A DNA stretch of 64,000 bases, taken from assembly GCA_022393335.1 (NCBI GenBank), contig JAJEKB010021185.1:539782-603781 (forward strand), given 5' to 3'. The position numbers and the translations under genes were made by a program. Below are positions 57,871 to 64,000 of the stretch, one piece after another; the stretch's first letter is position 1, and the number at the start of each line of letters is the position of its first letter. This DNA is from Macrotrachela quadricornifera. Its lineage: Eukaryota; Rotifera; Eurotatoria; Philodinida; Philodinidae. Below the pieces are notes generated by a model. That model was not told the DNA's origin, did no database searches, and worked only from the letters and a program-made list of their open reading frames with translations.

Positions 57871-60564
57871 TCACAATTTCTTTTTCAAAAATTCTATATT
57901 CTCTCGCACATCTTTAATACTAGGATGATCAGAGGGTAATGAATGTTCCTTAATGTTAAGAGCAAGTTCACACAACGAGAGTGCTTCCGAGTAGTTGCCC
58001 ATACTTCTATATATACTAGCAATGTTGCTGTAAGAAGTAGCCAATGAAGGATGATTTTCAGGAAGACTTTTTTGTTTGATTTCGAGTGCTTTTTCATAAA
58101 ACGAAAGTGCTTTCGCATACTCTCTCATGCTATTATATACAAAACCGATGTTGTTGTAGGAAGTCGCCAAATCAGTATGATTTTCAGGAAGAGTTTTTTG
58201 TTTGATTTCAAGTGCTTTTTCGTGAAACGATAGTGCTTTAGAATACTCTCCCATTTTGCCATACACCAAACCAATGTTATTGTAAGAAATACTCAAATCA
58301 GGATGGTGTTCAGGAAGAGTTTTTTCATAGATTTCCAGTGCTTTTTCGTGAAATGAAAGTGCTTTTGAATACTCTCCCATACTGTCATACACTAAACCGA
58401 TAGTAGTGTAGGAAGGAGCAAATGAAGGATGATATGCAGGAAGACTTTTTTGGCGAATTTCAAGTGCTTTTTCATGAAACGAAAGTGCTTTCGAATAGTC
58501 TCCCATTTTTCCATACAGACGACCAATGTTATTGTAGGAAGTCGCCAAATTAGGGTGATTTTCAGGAAGAGTTTTTTGCAAGATTTCAAGTGCTTTTTCG
58601 TAAAACGATAGTGCTTTAAAATACTCTCCCATGTCGGAATACGCCAAACCGATGTTGTTGTAGGAAGTCGCCAAATCAGGATGATTTTCAGGTAGAGTTT
58701 TTTGTTTGATTTCAAGTGCTTTTTCTTGAAACGAAAGTGCTTTCGAATACTCTCCCATTTTGGCATACACCAAACCTATATTATTGTAGGAAGTCGCCAA
58801 TTTAGGATGATTTGAAGAAAGAGTTTTTTGACGAATTTCAAGTGCTTTTTCGTGAAATGAAAGTGCTTTTGAATACTCTCCCATGCTAAAATACACCAAA
58901 CCGATGCTGTTGTACGAAGTGGCAAAATCAGAATGATTTTCAGGAAGAGTTTTTTGTTTGATTTCAAGTGCTTTTTCATAAAATGAAAGTGCTTTTGAAT
59001 ACTCTCCCATGTTGTAATATAACAAACCGATGTTGTTGTAGGAGGTCGCTAATGAAGGATGATCTGCAGGAAGAATTCCTTGATAGATTTCAAGCGCTCT
59101 TTCATGGTACCAGATGGCCTTATCATAATCACCTTGTTTATCTTTAATGTAACCAAGGTTATTATAATAAAATGCTTCATTGCTCTGATCAGATGTGTGT
59201 GAGAGTAATGATCTATAGAGTTCTTCGGCTCTATCCAGCATTTCTAAATAAAGCAAGAAATTACCTATTCGTTCCCATCCTGTGCCGATTGCATGCTCTT
59301 GTATATTTTTCGTGAGTGTTCGAAGTTGTTGATCATCATCTGATATTAATGTAACTTCCACTTGATAAAGTTGCAGCTTTTTGTGGATGTGTGTGATTTC
59401 AACAATTCGGAAGATAGTATGCATAGAGAAAAGGATTTCTTCTTTTGTCTTGTAATAGCTAAATTCTTCGATGGCAGCAAAAGGAGTAGATGATACAGCA
59501 GGATCAATGGACATTCGAAAAAGAATACCAATCGTATCATTTTTTGTTAAGGCACGCTCGGCAAATTCGAGAGAGACTTCTCGTTTTGTACTGGTTGAGA
59601 GGAAGTTGTTGAAAGATATCAATCCACCTTTTGTTTCACAGAGTTTCTCAAAATCTTTGATTGATAAACCTTGTCCATGGTAAACTGTAATAGACTTTCC
59701 TTTATAATCCCTAGCCTGTTGTTGATGTAAATGTTCGATTTGTTGATGAAGGTCACGTACAAAGAAGCCCATATTAATAATAATGTCAGGTTCTAATGTT
59801 CGAACTGCCCGATTGAGCAATTGGTACGTGAAGCATTGACGTGTATACCACCATATTGCCAATTTTGGACTGTAGTTATGTTCAAATTCATTAATAATGT
59901 CTAATTCAAACATATCACCATCGTAAAGTTTACGACAGTAATTTACTAAATCCTTGATGGATTGTTGATCATATTCTATTTCAAGAAGAATATCCTTGAA
60001 TATTTTTGTGTATATAAAGGTGGATTCCAGGTGATTCAAATCTTGACTGGAAGTTTCTCGATTCACTGTAATAAAACTTACAGGAATGGAGTCTTGTTCG
60101 CATTGTTTAACAGCCATCTTCAATGCTTCGCAAATGGGTGTAATAGACGTATGTACACCCTTGATTTTCTCCCATTGTTTCATCCATTCTTCATGATTGG
60201 ACATGTCATCACACAAGATGTAAATGGAATCTAATTGTGAGATGCCATGAATATTGGGAACTAAATTTTCACCTAATGATTCTGATGTAATGACGAATGC
60301 TTTCTCTTCATCGAGATCTTTGAGACATTGAATACATTGGTCTGGGTTGGTAAATATATTGATGTCGTTCACGACGCTTTTTAACTGTGCTAATGTATCT
60401 TGGCAATCTTTTTTTGTTTGATCAACACTGGCATCGACCCAGATCAATAAATAATTTAGAGCAATTTGCTTACGGGGATTGATAGTATGACTTGCTGTGA
60501 TTTCTTTTAAACCAGAAGTTTTTGATGTTGCAGTAGTATGTTCTGTTGATTTTTGACCATCCAT
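57871..60564 (-). CDS. ADP-ribosyltransferase + kinesin-light-chain-type TPR protein (897 aa)
   Basis: The ATG is at 60562-60564; single exon. Residues ~35-200 form an alpha/beta region (NYLLIWVDAS, FVITSESLGENL, SIYILCDD) of unknown role. Residues ~230-405 resemble an R-S-E-type mono-ADP-ribosyltransferase, which moves ADP-ribose from NAD+ to a target: VYHGQ (294-298), LSTSTK (322-327), and KTKEEILFSM (372-381). The expected first-motif Arg is His296 and the E-x-E motif reads K-E-E, so activity or acceptor specificity may be altered. Residues 467-886 are ten 42-aa TPRs of consensus YNNIGLVYxxMGEYSKALSFxEKALEI, close to kinesin light chain/NB-ARC-type TPRs, likely a protein-binding scaffold. 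ART-TPR fusions of this kind are abundant in bdelloid rotifers. Target unknown; likely cytosolic. Confidence 0.88.
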   Translation of the reverse strand: MDGQKSTEHTTATSKTSGLKEITASHTINPRKQIALNYLLIWVDASVDQTKKDCQDTLAQLKSVVNDINIFTNPDQCIQCLKDLDEEKAFVITSESLGENLVPNIHGISQLDSIYILCDDMSNHEEWMKQWEKIKGVHTSITPICEALKMAVKQCEQDSIPVSFITVNRETSSQDLNHLESTFIYTKIFKDILLEIEYDQQSIKDLVNYCRKLYDGDMFELDIINEFEHNYSPKLAIWWYTRQCFTYQLLNRAVRTLEPDIIINMGFFVRDLHQQIEHLHQQQARDYKGKSITVYHGQGLSIKDFEKLCETKGGLISFNNFLSTSTKREVSLEFAERALTKNDTIGILFRMSIDPAVSSTPFAAIEEFSYYKTKEEILFSMHTIFRIVEITHIHKKLQLYQVEVTLISDDDQQLRTLTKNIQEHAIGTGWERIGNFLLYLEMLDRAEELYRSLLSHTSDQSNEAFYYNNLGYIKDKQGDYDKAIWYHERALEIYQGILPADHPSLATSYNNIGLLYYNMGEYSKALSFYEKALEIKQKTLPENHSDFATSYNSIGLVYFSMGEYSKALSFHEKALEIRQKTLSSNHPKLATSYNNIGLVYAKMGEYSKALSFQEKALEIKQKTLPENHPDLATSYNNIGLAYSDMGEYFKALSFYEKALEILQKTLPENHPNLATSYNNIGRLYGKMGDYSKALSFHEKALEIRQKSLPAYHPSFAPSYTTIGLVYDSMGEYSKALSFHEKALEIYEKTLPEHHPDLSISYNNIGLVYGKMGEYSKALSFHEKALEIKQKTLPENHTDLATSYNNIGFVYNSMREYAKALSFYEKALEIKQKSLPENHPSLATSYSNIASIYRSMGNYSEALSLCELALNIKEHSLPSDHPSIKDVRENIEFLKKKL
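57900..59166 (-). repeat. 126-bp coding tandem repeat (ten TPR units)
   Basis: Ten in-frame 126-bp units within the ART-TPR gene. Several units are nearly identical in nucleotides (e.g. TTTCAAGTGCTTTTTCGTGA on the plus strand recurs), with changes concentrated at a few helix positions. This indicates recent expansion or ongoing gene conversion. Confidence 0.9.
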
Positions 60565-60739
60565 AATTTGCTGAACAATTCGTTAATCACCTATATGAAA
60601 TTATGTGTAATTAATTGTTGCTTAGAGAGAGTGGGTTCACATCATCTATCTATATGGACAGATTGAAGAGAGAACATATTTAGATGTTTAAACCATTTAG
60701 ACTTTATCCTTTTGCGATAAGTGAACTGCGATGACATAT

Positions 60740-60990
60740 GAAATGTCCCAAAAAAGATACATACTTCGACATTTCCTCAAAAGTTATAGTCATTTAAGTA
60801 AAATTTTAGCCTGTAGCTCAGTATATATCAACAAAATTAAATGATATTATTTCGAGCTGAGATTTACTCTGCAGATAGGTATACTTGCGACTAGAATACA
60901 TTGAAAGTTTCAGATAAGAAGAATATTTCCTACAGGAGATATTGAATATTCAAGAAAAAAAACTTGAGATTCGCGCATCTTTCATGGTAT
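60740..60990. mobile_element. decayed half-copy of the 35601-36221 MITE family
   Basis: AAAATTTTAGCCTGTAG, GATTTACTCTGCAGATAGGTAT, TGCGACTAGAATACATTGAAAG and GAATATTTCCTACAGGAGAT parallel the left arm at 35735-35880. Only one arm is readable. It lies about 180 bp upstream of the ART-TPR start. Confidence 0.65.
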
Positions 60991-60999
60991 ACTACGAGT

Positions 61000-61670
61000 A
61001 GTTCTGGTTATTTATAACTACTCTTGTCATTAAACTTTAAGTTTGCCCCTAACCTAACAATATTTGAAATAAAATATACTTACGTGATAAAAGATTTCGA
61101 GTTTGCGAGCATTTTTTATGTGCTTGCAAGCGATTTTGCTGCGTATATATTGTCAACAAAATCAGTGTCTTTTTGCCCACTTATTTTTTTTATGTGATCA
61201 ATGAAGTATGACATTTTTATTGATGAGATAGCATGCTGCGCGTTTGCCTTTGTTCCTACATGCATATCGTTATTTCAATTCTCTTTTTTTTTTTGCTTTT
61301 CGTCACGTTTCGCGTTTTTATGATAAAGAAATATCCGCTAATATTTGCATACATATGCATATTATATGGTAATTACGTCATTTTCTCATATGAAAAAGTG
61401 ATAATACTTTTTTTGAAATCATATATGAGAAATGCTGGTAGTGTGTTGTTCTATGTTGGTTATGAAATGCCTAATACGATTTGTAATATAAATGAATATC
61501 CAGAAGTTCAATACTCTTTCGGTAATAAATAAAATTATATACAAATAACTTTGTTTAATTATAATTATCTATAAAATTATAAATGATCACTGTACTGGAA
61601 AGCTATACAAAAAATATAAGTCTATTAATTTTCGCATTGAGATGTTTACTCAAAGTTCAAGCATAAAGGA
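61000..61670. other. intergenic, no gene recognised
   Basis: A 99-codon plus-strand ORF (61233-61532) is hydrophobic but has no motif, and its base composition is that of the surrounding spacer. I do not call it. Confidence 0.4.
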
Positions 61671-61674
61671 AGCA

Positions 61675-62285
61675 TCAGATGAGTATATCATTGATTGTCA
61701 AACGATAATGGATATCTTCAGATAAGAATAAATCATTTTTATTGTTAAACGTACTCCACCATTTATTTATCCGTTGTTCAATATCTGTTTCATGATCAAT
61801 ACCATTTGAACGATTTTGTATTAATTGTAATGCTAAATGTTGTTGATGATGCACTCATTTGATTTTGTGATTGAATTTGATCAACAGATTTTAATATAGC
61901 AACATTGCATTGCGTACATTTAGTTGAAGTTTACTTTTTTCTCCTCTGTTGTTCTCGCTTTACCTTCAGTAATTCGATCAGACTGTTAATTGCGAGTTTA
62001 ACGCCTAATTTAATTTCGTATTTATCATTACTAATTTTAAAGCAACATAATTGTCGCAGTTTGTTCATTTCTTCAGATTCTTGTTGAAAGATTAAGAAGA
62101 TATCATCGCATGATGTTTCGACAAAGTGTAAACCATTTCTAATAGCTTGGAGACTAAGTAAACCAGCAAGATCATCGCTGTATGCTTATTTAATATAATC
62201 ATAAAATTGTTTATTATTGTAATTGAAGATATCATCTGATAAACAATTTTGATATACATTTTTTGATGATGTTGATGACGATATG
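61675..62285 (-). pseudogene. decayed coding fragment of unknown family
   Basis: On the minus strand there is coding-like sequence: NNKQFYDYIK, stop, AYSDDLAGLLSLQAIRNGLH, then a frame running through EEMNKLRQLCCFKISNDKYE and LLKVKREQQRRKK, and after a frame change ERRINKWWSTFNN-like text (actually EQRINKWWSTFNN) with SEDIHYRLTINDILI and a stop at 61675. At least one in-frame stop (near 62190) and one frameshift (near 61850) break it. I do not recognise the family. Its sequence is richer in plausible codons than its flanks. Confidence 0.5.
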
Positions 62286-62289
62286 GGCT

Positions 62290-63150
62290 AAAATAATTAT
62301 TTTAAATAAATAATTTTATCATAATAAAAATAATACGGGACAACCAAGAATTATGCCATATTACTTACAACATGTCATCTTTATACAATATGAAACAAAT
62401 AGCATTCCATTCCGTGGAACAAATAAGAGTTCTTGAAGTAACTGAAAGATATTTAATAAAACTTTCTTTCTTTTTTATATCAGAAAATCAACACAAAATA
62501 AGTTATTTTTACGAGTAAAAAAATTGAATTGAAATTAGGCAGTTTTATAAATTGGGTAAATTCTTGATTGGATACTTAAAATGCCGGCTAATTATGAAGT
62601 ACAATAATGAACCTGATAGAGAGCGCTGTTAATCAATCACACTGTAGTGGTTTTGTTTATATAGTATCTTGAAAAAATCAATTGATATCTCAACAGTTCA
62701 GCACCTGAGCATCTGCCCAGCACTTTCCCTCTTGATGATTGGAAATACCAAATTTCTCATTTTTACAGCATAGTATCAATTCATTTTCGGCCTTCATTTG
62801 GATGAAAAGATCATTTTTGCGATCCTAAAACTGGTCGTATTGGATTAGATGCTTCCTATTAGTTTCTAAGCAACTCTTTTTTTCCCTGCTTAGAAAGTAG
62901 ATTTCATAAGCATATTGAATTGAATAAAATAAGTTTTCTGAAAAGGGAAATAAAAGCGATTTCCAACAAAGAAAGTGGTTTTTCACCTAAAGGTATTTGC
63001 TGTATCATTAGCAGAGGTGAGCACAGGACAGAAGGCATTGTCTTGCCCTATGTTTTATGTGGATTTTTTAAAAAATTTTTTTAATAATATTTACAAAATC
63101 ATAACTATAATCAGTGATATTTAATATTGCTGAAGCAGCATCTGTTATAC
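62290..63150. other. intergenic, no gene recognised
   Basis: AT-rich spacer with no supported gene. No clear repeat apart from the start of the duplication that follows. Confidence 0.45.
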
Positions 63151-63154
63151 AAAA

Positions 63155-63362
63155 TATATTAATAATTAATTAATCAATAATTAATAAAAACTAGCGTCAA
63201 TTTTGAGTTCTCCACCTCCAATTACCTTTTGATCGAGTTTTATGCAAAAAACATATTAATAATTTGTATTTGGTAAATAATTAATCAATAATTAGTTAAA
63301 CCTCACCTAAAATTTGAACTTCTCACCCTTGATTACCTTCGATCAAGTTTTATGGAAAATAA
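63155..63362. repeat. two diverged ~112-bp direct repeats
   Basis: AATTAATCAATAATTA..(T/A)AAAC, GAGTTCTCCACC/GAACTTCTCACCC, and GATCGAGTTTTATGCAAA/GATCAAGTTTTATGGAAA occur in the same order in both copies, about 112 bp apart. Confidence 0.65.
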
Positions 63363-63369
63363 TTCCTTT

Positions 63370-64000
63370 TGGATCAATCAGTGAAGTATGGACATATAAT
63401 CAAGCAAATAATTTAAGCTTGCAAGACTCTTCTATACAAAAAAGAGATTATCTAGCACGGAATCAAACATAGACATGCATATTTCATGATTATCAACATA
63501 TCAGCCAATAGGACCATACACTCGTATTTTTCGATTGCAAATGAAAGAGCATTCCCAATATCTGAAAATCGAATTTTTAGCTTGGAGTCTTTTCGATTTA
63601 TAACTTGTTTTAAAGAGTAGATTTTTCTCTATAAGATCGATATTCATTATATGGTCCCTTCAGATTCAAAAAAAGATGAACTATGTTTGTCTTTCCAATG
63701 TGATCTGTATCTTTCTTCTGGCTTTAACAAAATGAAACATTTTTTTATGAATTGAGATAGAGCAAAAAGAGTTACCCAATAAGTATAACATGTTTGATAT
63801 ATAAACAACAAGAAGTATTCATCTTAACTATACAAAATACTTCAGCATGCATCGATATTTATATTGCTTATTGTTTTCCTATATTCTATTGCATATTTCA
63901 ATGTTGAATTTTCTTTAAACTTAATAGAGAAAACGGTGACAAATATATTTGTTCACTTTATGTTCATATATCGTTCTCTTCTTCTTCTACATACTCATTC
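63370..64000. other. intergenic, no gene recognised
   Basis: Window end. No ORF, splice-linked coding or repeat recognised. Confidence 0.45.

Noticed and set aside
1..64000. CRISPR arrays, tRNA or rRNA genes
   Set aside because: The tandem repeats lack unique spacers of uniform length, and I found no cloverleaf with A and B boxes or rRNA-like segments.

Overview
This is AT-rich nuclear DNA from a small intron-containing animal. A bdelloid rotifer is the best guess. The main reason is the single-exon ADP-ribosyltransferase + kinesin-light-chain-type TPR gene at the right end; the mix of compact multi-exon genes, intronless stress/immune-type genes and very dense short DNA-transposon derivatives also fits. 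Species assignment is inference. The sequence contains one 10-base run of N (56208-56217).

Layout. 0-6.6 kb: a small secreted cysteine-rich peptide gene (minus strand), then a repeat-rich block with foldback elements, a diverged 126-bp tandem repeat, a minisatellite-armed inverted repeat and a hAT-type MITE with a perfect 8-bp target-site duplication (TSD). 6.7-29.2 kb: three genes related to tetrahydrobiopterin (BH4) metabolism. They are a carbonyl-reductase-like SDR (minus), a complete 6-pyruvoyl-tetrahydropterin synthase (plus, single exon) and a complete seven-exon GTP cyclohydrolase I (plus). Between them lie a stem-loop array, minisatellites and at least five inverted-repeat elements. 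One is a 1258-bp element with 502-bp near-identical arms, about 300 bp upstream of the GTP cyclohydrolase I start. 29.5-39.4 kb: two more MITEs, a nine-exon SLC43-like transporter (minus), a PIF/Harbinger-type MITE and an intronless class A GPCR (minus). 39.4-46.5 kb: gene-poor. 46.5-50.1 kb: a large intronless NACHT (STAND/NLR-like) gene (minus). 53.9-56.1 kb: remnants of hAT and piggyBac transposases. 57.9-60.6 kb: the ART-TPR gene (minus). 61.7-62.3 kb: a decayed coding fragment.

How the genes relate. GTP cyclohydrolase I makes dihydroneopterin triphosphate, 6-pyruvoyl-tetrahydropterin synthase converts it to 6-pyruvoyl-tetrahydropterin, and an SDR reductase is needed for the last steps. 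The two dedicated enzymes lie 8 kb apart on the same strand. The NACHT and ART-TPR genes are candidate defence or stress genes; they share neither strand spacing nor sequence features that would make them an operon-like unit. The rest of the window is dominated by non-autonomous DNA transposons, several with readable terminal inverted repeats (TIRs) and TSDs. All exon models were derived by eye from GT-AG sites and reading-frame continuity.
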